From the NCBI GenBank assembly GCA_050185825.1, contig JBFWZA010000018.1, positions 65,767-129,766 on the forward strand: 64,000 nt of DNA, in the 5' to 3' direction. The translations under genes and the position numbers were made by a program. The stretch comes from SZUA-309 sp050185825 (GTDB taxonomy: Bacteria; Pseudomonadota; Gammaproteobacteria; Pseudomonadales; Azotimanducaceae). The stretch's first letter is position 1. Every line of letters begins with the position of its first letter. This document shows positions 1-8,881 of the stretch, one piece after another. The notes under the pieces were generated by a model. It was not told the DNA's origin. It was given only the letters and a program-made list of their open reading frames with translations, and searched no databases.

Positions 1-83
1 ACGGCGCCCGCTTCCGCCTCGGTGAGCTTCAGCTTCGCCAGGTTGGAGAGATGGCGGATGTCGATCGGGTTGTTCTCGGTCAT
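1..83 (-). CDS. gatC: GatC, subunit C of aspartyl/glutamyl-tRNA amidotransferase (5' part only)
   Basis: The complement reads from an ATG at 83 to the window edge and gives about 27 residues beginning MTENNPIDIRHLSNLAKLKL, which fits the N-terminal helix of GatC. GatC is the small subunit of the GatCAB complex that amidates Glu-tRNA(Gln) or Asp-tRNA(Asn). The gene is divergent from mreB; the gatC/mreB divergence is known from Pseudomonas-type chromosomes, which supports the call. Most of the gene lies outside the window, so length and active partners cannot be checked. Confidence 0.8.
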   Translation of the reverse strand, partial: MTENNPIDIRHLSNLAKLKLTEAEAGA

Positions 84-188
84 CTTAGGCAATGCTCTGC
101 GGGTTTGCTCCCGGAACCATTCGACGGCCAGTGGGACGGACGTCTCAGGCGCACCGGGGCGCAAAGCCTAATCCAATCATCAGTGAAG

Positions 189-217
189 TTCTAATGAAGT
201 CCCAAGATCTCTATACT
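189..217 (+). promoter_or_regulatory. Candidate sigma-70 promoter of mreB
   Basis: A TATACT -10 hexamer lies at 212-217, with a weak TTCTAA -35 at 189-194 and a 17-nt spacer. Transcription would start near 224, leaving a leader of about 37 nt before the mreB ATG at 261. Called by eye only. Confidence 0.45.
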
Positions 218-260
218 GTGCGCCTTCGATCGATTGTTGATCACTCAACAGAGCCCCCAG

Positions 261-1301
261 ATGTTCAAGAATATACGCGGGTTGTTCTCCCGGGATCTGT
301 CCATAGATCTGGGAACAGCCAACACGCTGATCTATGTGCGTGATCAGGGCATCGTGCTGAACGAGCCCTCGGTGGTCGCCATCCGGGTTCAAGGCAACCA
401 GAAGACCGTGGCAGCCGTCGGTCTCGACGCCAAACGCATGCTCGGCCGCACCCCCGGCAACATCACCGCCATCCGTCCTCTCAAGGACGGGGTGATCGCC
501 GACTTCCAGGTGACCGAGAAGATGCTCAAGTACTTCATCAACAAGGTCCACGAGAACTCCTTCATCCGGCCGAGCCCGCGTGTGCTGGTCTGTGTGCCGT
601 GCAAGTCCACCGAGGTGGAGCGGCGGGCGATCCGGGAGAGCGCGCTCTCCGCCGGTGCCCGGGACGTGCGTCTGGTGGAGGAGCCCATGGCGGCCGCCAT
701 CGGCGCCGGTCTGCCGGTGCAGGAAGCGGTGGGCACCATGGTGGTGGACATCGGCGGTGGCACCACGGAGATCGCCATCATCTCACTGAACGGCGTGGTC
801 TACTCCGACACGGTGCGGGTGGGCGGAGACCGGTTCGACGAGGCCATCGTCGCCTACGTGCGCCGCACCCAGGGCAGCCTGATCGGTGAGGCGACGGCGG
901 AGCGTATCAAGCAGGAGATCGGCGCCGCCTATCCGCAGAAGGAGATCCGCGAAATCGACGTGCGCGGCCGCAACCTGGCGGAAGGGGTGCCGCGCAGCTT
1001 CACCCTCAATTCCAACGAGATTCTCGAGGCGCTGCAGGAGCCGCTGTCCATGATCGTGCAGGCGGTGAAGAGCGCGCTCGAGCAGTGCCCGCCCGAGCTC
1101 GCCTCGGACATCGCCGAGACGGGCATGGTGCTCACCGGCGGCGGCGCGCTGCTGCGTGATCTGGACGTGCTGCTGGCCGAGGAAACCGGTCTGCCGGTGA
1201 TCATCGCCGAGGACCCGCTCACCTGTGTCGCCCGGGGTGGCGGCAAGGCTCTCGAGCTCATGGATGCGGCAGGCAATGCCGATCTGCTCTCCACCGAATA
1301 G
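261..1301 (+). CDS. mreB: Rod-shape-determining actin homologue MreB
   Basis: A 346-residue MreB, the bacterial actin that polymerises under the inner membrane and directs lateral wall synthesis by the elongasome. The phosphate-binding motif D16-LGTAN is at the start and a second ATP motif (DIGGGTTE, from D163) is in the middle. The C-terminal region carries the LTGGGALL motif of the family. The ATG at 261 is chosen over an upstream in-frame start at 234 because MFKNIRGLFS matches the usual MreB start. It is followed by mreC and mreD, its normal membrane partners. Confidence 0.97.
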   Translation: MFKNIRGLFSRDLSIDLGTANTLIYVRDQGIVLNEPSVVAIRVQGNQKTVAAVGLDAKRMLGRTPGNITAIRPLKDGVIADFQVTEKMLKYFINKVHENSFIRPSPRVLVCVPCKSTEVERRAIRESALSAGARDVRLVEEPMAAAIGAGLPVQEAVGTMVVDIGGGTTEIAIISLNGVVYSDTVRVGGDRFDEAIVAYVRRTQGSLIGEATAERIKQEIGAAYPQKEIREIDVRGRNLAEGVPRSFTLNSNEILEALQEPLSMIVQAVKSALEQCPPELASDIAETGMVLTGGGALLRDLDVLLAEETGLPVIIAEDPLTCVARGGGKALELMDAAGNADLLSTE

Positions 1302-1333
1302 AATGGCGGGGGTTCGATAGAGGGAGCCTCCGC

Positions 1334-2236
1334 ATCAAAGCACTGTTCGTCCGGGAATCTGGCGCAGGCTATCTGCTGGCCGGCCTGGTGCTGGTCTCAG
1401 CAGTGCTGGTCACCCTGGACATCACTACCCGCCTCCTCGAACCGGTCCGCAGCACCGTCGGCACCATTGTCAGCCCGCTGCAGCTCATCGCCGAATTCCC
1501 CTACCTCATGATGGACCAGGTCGGTGAGGTGGCGTCCACCCACGAGACCCTCCGCGAGCGCAATGCGGAGCTCGAACGGCGCATCCTGGAGCTGACCCAG
1601 ATCTCCCAGCAGTATCTGTCCATGAAAATGGAAAACGAGCGTCTGCGGGCGCTCCTGGGCAGCCGCGCCCGTCTGCCGGCGGAAGTCATGGTCGCTGAGC
1701 TCATCGCCGTGGTGCCGACGCCGAATACCCATCAGGTGATCATCGACAAAGGCACGGACGCCGGTGTCGTGCTCGGCCAGGCGGTGCTCGACGCCAACGG
1801 GCTGTTCGGCCAGGTGGTGGAGGTGGACCGCTTCACGAGCCGGGTGATGCTCATCGTGGATCCGAGCCATGCGGTGCCCGTGCAGGTGAATCGCAGCGGC
1901 GTGCGCAGTGTTGCCGCGGGCACCGGGGAGCTGGACCGGCTGGTGCTGGAGAACGTGCCGGTGACGGCGGACATTCAGGTCAACGACCTGATGGAGAGCT
2001 CGGGGCTGGCCGGACGCTTCCCGCGCGGCTACCCGGTGGGTGTGGTGACGTCGGTGGAGATCGGCGACACGAGCCCCTACGCACAGGTGGACGTGCGGCC
2101 GTTGGCGGCGCTCGACCGGTCGCGGCACGTGCTGGTGGTGTTCACGCCCAATCCCCAGGAGCAGATGTTCGACGAGGTGCTCTCGGATCCCACGGAGGCC
2201 GAGGAGCTGCCGGGCGATGAGGCGGTGGTGCCGTGA
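1334..2236 (+). CDS. mreC: Rod-shape-determining protein MreC (probable non-canonical ATC start)
   Basis: MreC is a bitopic inner-membrane protein that links MreB to the periplasmic elongation machinery. The product has an N-terminal membrane segment, a coiled coil at about residues 60-105 and the periplasmic beta domain with DANGLFGQV. The first canonical start in frame is GTG at 1388, but that start cuts into the membrane helix. Upstream the frame reads IKALFVRES, which matches the normal MreC N-terminus (M-I-K-x-L-F). A good ribosome site (AGAGGGAG, 1319-1326) lies 7 nt before an ATC at 1334. I therefore place the start at 1334 (300 residues), accepting that it is non-standard or a base error. 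The 3' end overlaps mreD by 4 nt. Confidence 0.9.
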   Translation: MKALFVRESGAGYLLAGLVLVSAVLVTLDITTRLLEPVRSTVGTIVSPLQLIAEFPYLMMDQVGEVASTHETLRERNAELERRILELTQISQQYLSMKMENERLRALLGSRARLPAEVMVAELIAVVPTPNTHQVIIDKGTDAGVVLGQAVLDANGLFGQVVEVDRFTSRVMLIVDPSHAVPVQVNRSGVRSVAAGTGELDRLVLENVPVTADIQVNDLMESSGLAGRFPRGYPVGVVTSVEIGDTSPYAQVDVRPLAALDRSRHVLVVFTPNPQEQMFDEVLSDPTEAEELPGDEAVVP

Positions 2237-2727
2237 ATCCGGCGCAGGGCGGCTGGCTCATCCTGCTGACGCTGATCGGCGCGCTGCTGCTCGCCATCGT
2301 CCACCTTCCGGAGACCATGCCTCAGTGGCTCGGCTGGCTGCGGCCCGCCTGGGTGGCCATGGTGGTGTTCTACTGGGTGATGCAGCTGCCGCACCGGCTG
2401 GGCCTGGTCACGGTGTGGCTGCTCGGCGTGCTGTTGGACGTGCTCTACGCCGATCCACTCGGTCTGAACGGGGTGGTGCTGGCCTCTGTGACCTACATCG
2501 CCTGGCGTTTCTACGAGCGTCTGCGCATGTACTCGGTGGTGCAGCAGGGCGGTGTGGTCTTTCTGCTGGTGCTCGGCGGTGAGCTCGTGCGCCTGCTGGT
2601 GCAGGACTTCGCCTGGGACCGGGGCCTGACCTGGGGCGTGATGTTCCCGGCGCTGACAAGCTTCCTCGCCTGGCCGTTCGTCTACCTGCTGCTGTCGAGA
2701 CTGAAGGTGGCGGTGCGTGTCGAGTAG
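2233..2727 (+). CDS. mreD: Rod-shape-determining protein MreD
   Basis: A 164-residue, very hydrophobic protein with about five or six membrane segments, typical of MreD, the integral membrane partner of MreC in the elongasome. The motif VLLDVLYADPLGLNG matches the conserved family core. The GTG start overlaps the mreC stop in a GTGA junction, so translation is probably coupled. Little sequence outside the membrane spans is informative, but position after mreBC and size make the call secure. Confidence 0.94.
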   Translation: MNPAQGGWLILLTLIGALLLAIVHLPETMPQWLGWLRPAWVAMVVFYWVMQLPHRLGLVTVWLLGVLLDVLYADPLGLNGVVLASVTYIAWRFYERLRMYSVVQQGGVVFLLVLGGELVRLLVQDFAWDRGLTWGVMFPALTSFLAWPFVYLLLSRLKVAVRVE

Positions 2728-3295
2728 GCCTGTGCTGCTGGCGTCCGGCTCGCCGCGTCGGGCCGAGCTGCTCTCCCAGATCGGCATTCCGTTCGAGGTG
2801 TCCGTGCCGGACGTGGACGAGACGCCGCTCGCCGGCGAGGGTGCCGCCGACTACGTGGAGCGGCTGGCGCGCGCCAAGGCGGCGGCGGTGCCGGCGGCGG
2901 GTGGCGTGGTGCTGGCGGCAGACACGGTGGTGGTGCTCGACGGTCGCCTCCTCGGCAAACCCGAAAGCGAGGCGGACGGCGTGCGCATGCTCTGCGACCT
3001 GGGTGGCCGGGAGCACGAGGTGCTGACGGCCATCGCCGTCACCGATGGCGATGCGGTGCACGCCGAGGTGGTGCGCACACTCGTGCGCTTCGTGCCGGTG
3101 GACGCGGCGCTGGCGCGGGCCTACTGGGCGACGGGAGAAGGGGCGGACAAGGCAGGCGGTTATGGTATTCAGGGCATTGGGGGTATATTGGCGCAAAGCA
3201 TCACCGGCAGTTACAGCGCGGTCGTTGGCCTGCCCCTGTCCGAGACGGAACGGGCGCTTGCCCGATTCGGTGTGGATACCTGGCGCTATCGCTGA
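2717..3295 (+). CDS. maf: Maf/YhdE nucleoside triphosphate pyrophosphatase (dTTP/UTP type)
   Basis: Maf proteins hydrolyse nucleoside triphosphates to monophosphates and are thought to remove modified or excess pyrimidine nucleotides. The 192-residue product has the substrate loop SGSPRR at residues 10-15, the catalytic Asp in AADT (D69) and the late GGYGIQG motif. Its place between mreD and rng matches yhdE of E. coli, the dTTP/UTP form. The GTG start at 2717 overlaps the end of mreD by 11 nt; a second GTG at 2730 would remove the first few residues of the beta strand before the SGSPRR loop, so the first is preferred. Confidence 0.92.
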   Translation: MSSRPVLLASGSPRRAELLSQIGIPFEVSVPDVDETPLAGEGAADYVERLARAKAAAVPAAGGVVLAADTVVVLDGRLLGKPESEADGVRMLCDLGGREHEVLTAIAVTDGDAVHAEVVRTLVRFVPVDAALARAYWATGEGADKAGGYGIQGIGGILAQSITGSYSAVVGLPLSETERALARFGVDTWRYR

Positions 3296-3339
3296 CACCG
3301 TGGTCACGGCGCTCGTGGCCGCAGCGCAGGCACACAGTC

Positions 3340-4845
3340 ATGGCTGAAGAGTTACTCATCACCGTCAGCGAGTTCGAAACCCGTGTCGCGAAGCTCGCCG
3401 GCGGGGCGGTGCAGGAAGTGCATCTGGCCCCCGCCAGCCGCTACAGCCTCACCGGCAATATCTACCTCGGGCGCGTCGAGCGCATCATTCAGGGCATGCA
3501 GGCCGCTTTCGTCGACGTGGGCCTCGAACGGCCGGGCTTTCTTCACGTCCGCGATATCGAAGGCCCCCGGCTGATTCAGGCCGAAGGCGAGGAGCCGGGC
3601 GCGTCCATGGACATCCGCCAGCTCCTGCACGAGGGTCAGCGGCTCATGGTGCAGGTGGCCAAGGATCCGATCTCCGGCAAGGGCGCCCGTCTCACCACGC
3701 AGCTCGCCATCGCCTCCCGCTACATGGTGCTGATGCCGTTCACCGAGCACATCGGCATCTCCCAGCGGATCGAGGACGAGGCGGAGCGGGAACGGCTGCG
3801 AACCCTCATCGACGAGGTCCGCCGGGGCCAGGGTATCGGCATGGGGTTCATTGCCCGCACGGCGGCGGATGGGGTGGACCGCGAAGCGGTGGAGCTGGAC
3901 GTCCGGGTGCTGACCCGCATCTGGGACAAGGTGCTCGAGAAGAAGGTGGGTGCCGAGGCGCCGGCCATCGTCTACGAGGAGCTGCCGCTGCACATCCGCA
4001 TCGTCCGCGATCTCACCGATCCGGACGTGGCGTGTATCCGCATCGACGATGCGGATACTTACCAGCGGGTGCGCCGGTTCGTCGACGAGTTCGTGCCCGA
4101 GTTTTCCAGCCGGATGATGCACTACGACGAGCCGCGGCCGCTGTTCCAGCGATTCGGAGTGGAAGACGAGATCGCCCGCGCGCTGGAGCGGAAGGTCAAC
4201 CTGAAGAGCGGCGGCCATCTGGTGATCGACCAGACCGAGGCGATGATCACCATCGACGTCAACACGGGCGGGTATCTCGGCAGCAGGAGCCTGGAGGAAA
4301 CCGTCTTCCGCACCAACCTGGAGGCGGCCGCCATCATCCCCCGTCAGCTCCGGCTGCGGAACCTGGGCGGCATCATCGTCATCGATTTCATCGACATGGA
4401 GGACGAGGAGCACAAGCGCCAGGTGCTGCGGACGCTGGAGAAGGCTGCGGAAGCGGACACCACCCGGGTGCGGATCGAGGGATTCTCCTCACTCGGGCTG
4501 GTGCAGATGAGCCGCAAGCGCACGCGGGAGAGCCTGATCCAGCAGATCTGCGAGCCCTGTGCGCAGTGCGGCGGCGCCGGTTTCGTGAAAACGCCGGAGA
4601 GCACGTGCCTGGAAATCTTCCGCGCGATCGTCGACGACGCCCGGGTGCGCTGCGAAGGACCCCGGCAGGATTACCTGATCCGCTCCACGCCGGAGGTGGT
4701 GGATCGGCTGCTGGACGAGGATGCGCCGCAGCTCAAGCGCCTCTCGGAGAAGATCGGGCGCGACATCAGCATCCAGGTGGAGCCGAGCTGCCTGCCCGGC
4801 GACTTCGACGTCGTCCTGGTGCAACCCATGCGGCACTCCAACTGA
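3340..4845 (+). CDS. rng: Ribonuclease G
   Basis: RNase G is the short paralogue of RNase E; it matures the 5' end of 16S rRNA and degrades some mRNAs. The 501-residue protein has an N-terminal S1 domain beginning near GNIYLGRVERI. The two catalytic acidic residues of the DNase I-like domain appear as D306 (in ITIDVNTGG) and D349 (in IVIDFIDM). The zinc-link cysteines are C404 and C407. There is no long RNase E-type tail, so this is RNase G rather than E. It is the fifth gene of the mre operon and is followed by yhdP, as in Pseudomonas. Confidence 0.96.
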   Translation: MAEELLITVSEFETRVAKLAGGAVQEVHLAPASRYSLTGNIYLGRVERIIQGMQAAFVDVGLERPGFLHVRDIEGPRLIQAEGEEPGASMDIRQLLHEGQRLMVQVAKDPISGKGARLTTQLAIASRYMVLMPFTEHIGISQRIEDEAERERLRTLIDEVRRGQGIGMGFIARTAADGVDREAVELDVRVLTRIWDKVLEKKVGAEAPAIVYEELPLHIRIVRDLTDPDVACIRIDDADTYQRVRRFVDEFVPEFSSRMMHYDEPRPLFQRFGVEDEIARALERKVNLKSGGHLVIDQTEAMITIDVNTGGYLGSRSLEETVFRTNLEAAAIIPRQLRLRNLGGIIVIDFIDMEDEEHKRQVLRTLEKAAEADTTRVRIEGFSSLGLVQMSRKRTRESLIQQICEPCAQCGGAGFVKTPESTCLEIFRAIVDDARVRCEGPRQDYLIRSTPEVVDRLLDEDAPQLKRLSEKIGRDISIQVEPSCLPGDFDVVLVQPMRHSN

Positions 4846-4980
4846 CGCGCGCCGGGCAGTTCGGCATGGCCCGGCGCCGCGGCCCGTGGCCCGGAGGTGA
4901 ATTTCTGGTGGCGCGAAGGTCCAACAGTCCATGAAGCGAGAATTCGTCCACCGTTCGTCCGGGCGGCACGGGAGCTGAAC

Positions 4981-7900
4981 TTGACCCGTCTGGTGCTGCG
5001 CCCCCTGTTCGTCTTCCTGACGCTGGCCATGCTGGTGATGGCGTTCTTTCAGGTGAGCGGGCGGCTGCTGTTCTCGTTTCTCGACGACCTGGAAGTCGGC
5101 ATCAATCAGTGGCTCGCGCCACAGGGCGTGAGCCTGCATGGCCTCGAAGGGGACTGGCGGTTGATCGATCCGGTGATCCGGATCGTGCGGGTGACGCTGC
5201 CCGCCGGTGAGCTCAGTGGCGTGGAGGTGGAGATCGACTGGCTGGAGAGCCTGATCCGCAATCGCCCGATCGCCAAGCAGGTCGCACTCGAGGACGGTCG
5301 CCTGCTGCTCGAGCGCGGCGCGAACGGCTGGCAGCTGCTCGGCACCCGGGCGGGCGGCCGCTTCGATCCGTTCGACACGCTCTACCACAGCGACCATATC
5401 GACGCCGCCCTGACGCTGGGATTCGTCGGTGACGACGGCGAGGCCCGGGAAGCCGACGACCTTCGCCTTCACTACCTGGCGGCAAATCGCGGCGGTCAGC
5501 ACCGCCATCGCCTGACGCTCGGCAACACGGTCTGTCCCGAGGCCGCCGTCGCGACCCCGCCGGCAGCGGGTGGCACCCCGCCGGCCTGCACGCTGACGCT
5601 CGCGCTGGATGAGCAGGAGGCCATGCCGCTGCTCTGGCCGCGACGGTTCGAAGCCCGCGTCTCCGGGGGTGGCATCGACATTCCCGAGCCGCTGCTGGCC
5701 GGCAGCGGTGGCCGGGTGGATGCGCTGGAAGGTACCTGGTGGCGCTCGGGGGAAGCTTCCGGAGGGGAGGCCCGGGTGCACCTGGCGGATCTGTCGATGA
5801 ACGACGACGTGCTGTCCGGCGGGTTCGAGCTCGTCTCGAGGGGCGATGGCGATCTCCATCATCTGGAGCTCCGGGAGCTGACGGTCGCCAACGGCGACGA
5901 CCGCTGGGAGCTGCCGGATTTCTGGCTGACGCTGGAGGCGGGTGATGAGACCAGCGCGCTGAAGATCTGGACCGATCGTCTGGAGACCGGTCCGGGATTC
6001 GAGTTCCTCACCGCGCTGGCGCCACGGGAGTCCGCCGTGTTCCGCTGGCTCAACGGCCTCAACGTCCGGGCCACCGCGCTCAACGTGCATGCCTACGTGC
6101 GGTTTCCCGATCTGCTCACCGGCTATCTGGCGACGGTGCGCGACGTATCCCTCGACGGCTACAACGGCGCACCCTGGATACGCGGCGCCGCCGGGGAGCT
6201 GCTGGGTGCGAACCGGACCATCCGCCTGTCGCTGAACGCGGACGATCTGGGCGTGCAGTTTCCCGAGGTGTTTCATCAGCGCTGGCACATGGACCACCTG
6301 AGCGGTCGTCTGCAGGCCTACGTGTCCGGCGATTACTTCGGTTTCAAGGGGTCCAACCTGCGCGCCATGCTCGGCGGCAGTCATGCGGTCGGCGCCTTCG
6401 CGCTGACCCGGCCGCGTGACGACCCCTACCGTGAGCGTCTGAGCCTGCTCATCAGCGTCGACCAGACCACGGTGGCCGAGGCCAAGGAGTATGTCCCCTA
6501 CCGGCTGCCGGAGGGGCTGCCGGAGTGGCTGGATGCCGGGCCGAGGGCCGGCAACCTCTTCGACGTGCTGTTTGCCTACCAGGGACAGATCCACACCCGG
6601 CCTTTCGAGCTGGCACGGCGGGTGGCGTTCTCCGCCCGCATCGAGGAAGGGTACGTTCAGTATCATCCGGACTGGCCGGCGGTCTCGGCGCTGGCCGGAC
6701 GGATCGGCGTCGGCGGCAGCGACGTCCGCATCGCGGTGGACGCAGGCATCAGCCAGACGAACAGCAACCTGGCGGGCAGCCGCATCCGGCTGACGGACAA
6801 TGCCACCTATGCGGACATCGACCTCAAGTCGGACACCACGGTGGCGGACGCGCTGTCGTTCATCCGCGAGACGCCGCTGATCAACTGGATGGGTTTCGTG
6901 CTGCCCGACTGGTCCGGCGACGGGCCGCTGACCATGGCCGGCCGGCTCAGGGTGCCGCTGAAGATGGGCGAGGAGCACATCGGGCAGATCGACGCGCTGC
7001 AGGTGAATCTTGACATCGACCTGGCGGGCGCGGATCTGGACCTGCCATCCTATGGCGTGTCGCTGGGCGCGCTGCAGGGACGCGTGCACTACGAATATCC
7101 CTATGCGGTATCGGCCGCGGACGTGCGCGGGCGGCTGTTCGAGCGGACGGCCATATTCGGTGCCAGCTCGGACGCGGACACGGTGACCTTTCATGTCGAC
7201 GGCCAGGCACCCTACGAAGACGTGCTGGCACTGCTCGACATCCAGGATCCGGGTGGTATCCAGGGTGGCTTCGATTTCACCGCCGACCTGCATGTGGAGA
7301 TGGGAGAGGAGGTCACGCGCCTGGACGTGATTTCCGACCTCACCGGCCTGACGCTGGAAGCACCCGGCGAGCTGGCCAAGGCGGCCGACGATGCGGTGCC
7401 GTCCGAGCTCACCCTGAGCTTTCTCGACGACTATCAGTCCGTCCGGTTCCGCTACGGCAGCGCCCGCGGCTGGATGCACGTGGACGGCGTGCCGCTCAGG
7501 GGCGCCGTCGGGTTCTCGGCCCCGCCGCCGGTGGTGGACGCGGCAGGCGATACGCTGGTGCTCGGTGGTCGGATCGCCGGGTTCAGCCTCGACGAGGTAG
7601 TGCCCGACCGGGCGGCCGCCGGCGAACCGCCAGGCGAGCGGGGCTCACTGCCGATCCCGGTGGAGCTCGTCGGCCTGGAAGCCGGTGTCATCGACGTGAA
7701 CGGCGTGCTGTTCCGCGATGCGCGCCTCGACGGGCGCATCGGCTCGGGGCCGGAGGCGGACGTGAGTGTGACCGTGGACAGTCCGGATCTGCAGGGTCAG
7801 GTGCTGGTCCCGTCTGCGGGCCCGCTCGAGCTCGACCTCAAGCTGCTCAGGCTGCCGGCTGCCGAGGCATCGTCCGGCGATGACCCGCTCGATGTCGGCA

Positions 7901-8871
7901 TCATGCAGGAGCTGGTCGACGCGAACGTCAGCGTCGCCCGCTTCCTGGTCGGCGATCTGGATTACGGGCGCTGGGCCTTCGCCCTGCGGCCCGAGGCGGG
8001 CGGCGTGGCGCTGCTCGATCTAGACGCGGAGCTTCGCGGTGTGCGCATCGCCTCCGAGCGGTTGTACTGGGACGGCACGAGCAACGAGTCCCATTTTCCG
8101 GGCACGCTCACCGCCACCGACCTGGCAGAGGTGCTGCCGCAGTGGGGTTATGCCGCGAGCGTCAGCACCGAGCAGGCGGCCATGGAAGCGGATCTGCGCT
8201 GGCGCGGCTCGCCGGCGGCGGTGGACCTGGAACGTCTGGTGGGCACTGCCTCCTTCAAGGCCGACGACGGCCGGTTCCTGGAGGTGACTCAGGGTGCGGA
8301 CGCGATGAAGATCTTCTCGCTGGTGAACTTCTCCAAGATCGCCAGACGGCTCAACTTCGACTTCTCGGACGTGGTGGGTGAGGGGGTGAGCTTCGATACC
8401 CTGACCGCCACCACCGAGTTCCAGGAAGGTACCATGCAGTTTCTCGAACCCATGTCGGTGCAGGGATCGGGTTCGAGCTTCCGGGTGGCGGGCACGGTGG
8501 ACCTGGTGGAAGGCCGCCTCGACAACGAGATGATCGTGACGCTGCCGGTGACCAAGGGGCTGCCCTGGTATGCCGCCTACGTCGCCCTGGCCAACCCCCT
8601 GGCGGGACTCGGCGTGCTGGTGGGCGAGCGGGTGCTGCGCAAGCCGCTGGAGCAGTTCTCCAGCGCCAAGTACGAGGTGAGCGGCACGCTCGAGGATCCG
8701 GTGCTGAAGTTCGTCAGCGTCTGGGACACCAGCATGGATCAGCCTGCAACGCTGGAGCCGGCGACGCGGGACATCGTGCCGGCGGCGCCGGAAGGCGTGC
8801 CGGCAACACCACCGGGCGAAGGGGACGTGCGTCCGGTGGAAGAAACGACGGCACAGAACACGGGATCGTAA
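4981..8871 (+). CDS. yhdP: YhdP, AsmA-like intermembrane lipid-transport protein
   Basis: YhdP is a giant inner-membrane-anchored periplasmic protein of the AsmA-like family that helps carry phospholipids to the outer membrane. This one is about 1296 residues, close to the E. coli length. It starts with a membrane anchor (LFVFLTLAMLVMAFFQV) and continues as a long beta-rich region (DUF3971 and AsmA_2 type). The C-terminal core contains YWDGTSNESHFPGTLTATDL and a DGRFLEV segment of the family. I choose TTG at 4981, with GGGAG 6 nt upstream, over a GTG at 4897 that would add 28 residues of unlikely sequence with no spaced ribosome site. It is 10 nt upstream of tldD. Confidence 0.92.
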   Translation: MTRLVLRPLFVFLTLAMLVMAFFQVSGRLLFSFLDDLEVGINQWLAPQGVSLHGLEGDWRLIDPVIRIVRVTLPAGELSGVEVEIDWLESLIRNRPIAKQVALEDGRLLLERGANGWQLLGTRAGGRFDPFDTLYHSDHIDAALTLGFVGDDGEAREADDLRLHYLAANRGGQHRHRLTLGNTVCPEAAVATPPAAGGTPPACTLTLALDEQEAMPLLWPRRFEARVSGGGIDIPEPLLAGSGGRVDALEGTWWRSGEASGGEARVHLADLSMNDDVLSGGFELVSRGDGDLHHLELRELTVANGDDRWELPDFWLTLEAGDETSALKIWTDRLETGPGFEFLTALAPRESAVFRWLNGLNVRATALNVHAYVRFPDLLTGYLATVRDVSLDGYNGAPWIRGAAGELLGANRTIRLSLNADDLGVQFPEVFHQRWHMDHLSGRLQAYVSGDYFGFKGSNLRAMLGGSHAVGAFALTRPRDDPYRERLSLLISVDQTTVAEAKEYVPYRLPEGLPEWLDAGPRAGNLFDVLFAYQGQIHTRPFELARRVAFSARIEEGYVQYHPDWPAVSALAGRIGVGGSDVRIAVDAGISQTNSNLAGSRIRLTDNATYADIDLKSDTTVADALSFIRETPLINWMGFVLPDWSGDGPLTMAGRLRVPLKMGEEHIGQIDALQVNLDIDLAGADLDLPSYGVSLGALQGRVHYEYPYAVSAADVRGRLFERTAIFGASSDADTVTFHVDGQAPYEDVLALLDIQDPGGIQGGFDFTADLHVEMGEEVTRLDVISDLTGLTLEAPGELAKAADDAVPSELTLSFLDDYQSVRFRYGSARGWMHVDGVPLRGAVGFSAPPPVVDAAGDTLVLGGRIAGFSLDEVVPDRAAAGEPPGERGSLPIPVELVGLEAGVIDVNGVLFRDARLDGRIGSGPEADVSVTVDSPDLQGQVLVPSAGPLELDLKLLRLPAAEASSGDDPLDVGIMQELVDANVSVARFLVGDLDYGRWAFALRPEAGGVALLDLDAELRGVRIASERLYWDGTSNESHFPGTLTATDLAEVLPQWGYAASVSTEQAAMEADLRWRGSPAAVDLERLVGTASFKADDGRFLEVTQGADAMKIFSLVNFSKIARRLNFDFSDVVGEGVSFDTLTATTEFQEGTMQFLEPMSVQGSGSSFRVAGTVDLVEGRLDNEMIVTLPVTKGLPWYAAYVALANPLAGLGVLVGERVLRKPLEQFSSAKYEVSGTLEDPVLKFVSVWDTSMDQPATLEPATRDIVPAAPEGVPATPPGEGDVRPVEETTAQNTGS

Positions 8872-8881
8872 CGGGATACAC

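Noticed and set aside
4489..7479. 996-codon open frame on the minus strand opposite rng and yhdP
   Set aside because: It is an antisense shadow of high-G+C coding sequence: composition is rich in His, Arg, Gln and Pro, no family motif is visible, and it overlaps two well-supported genes.
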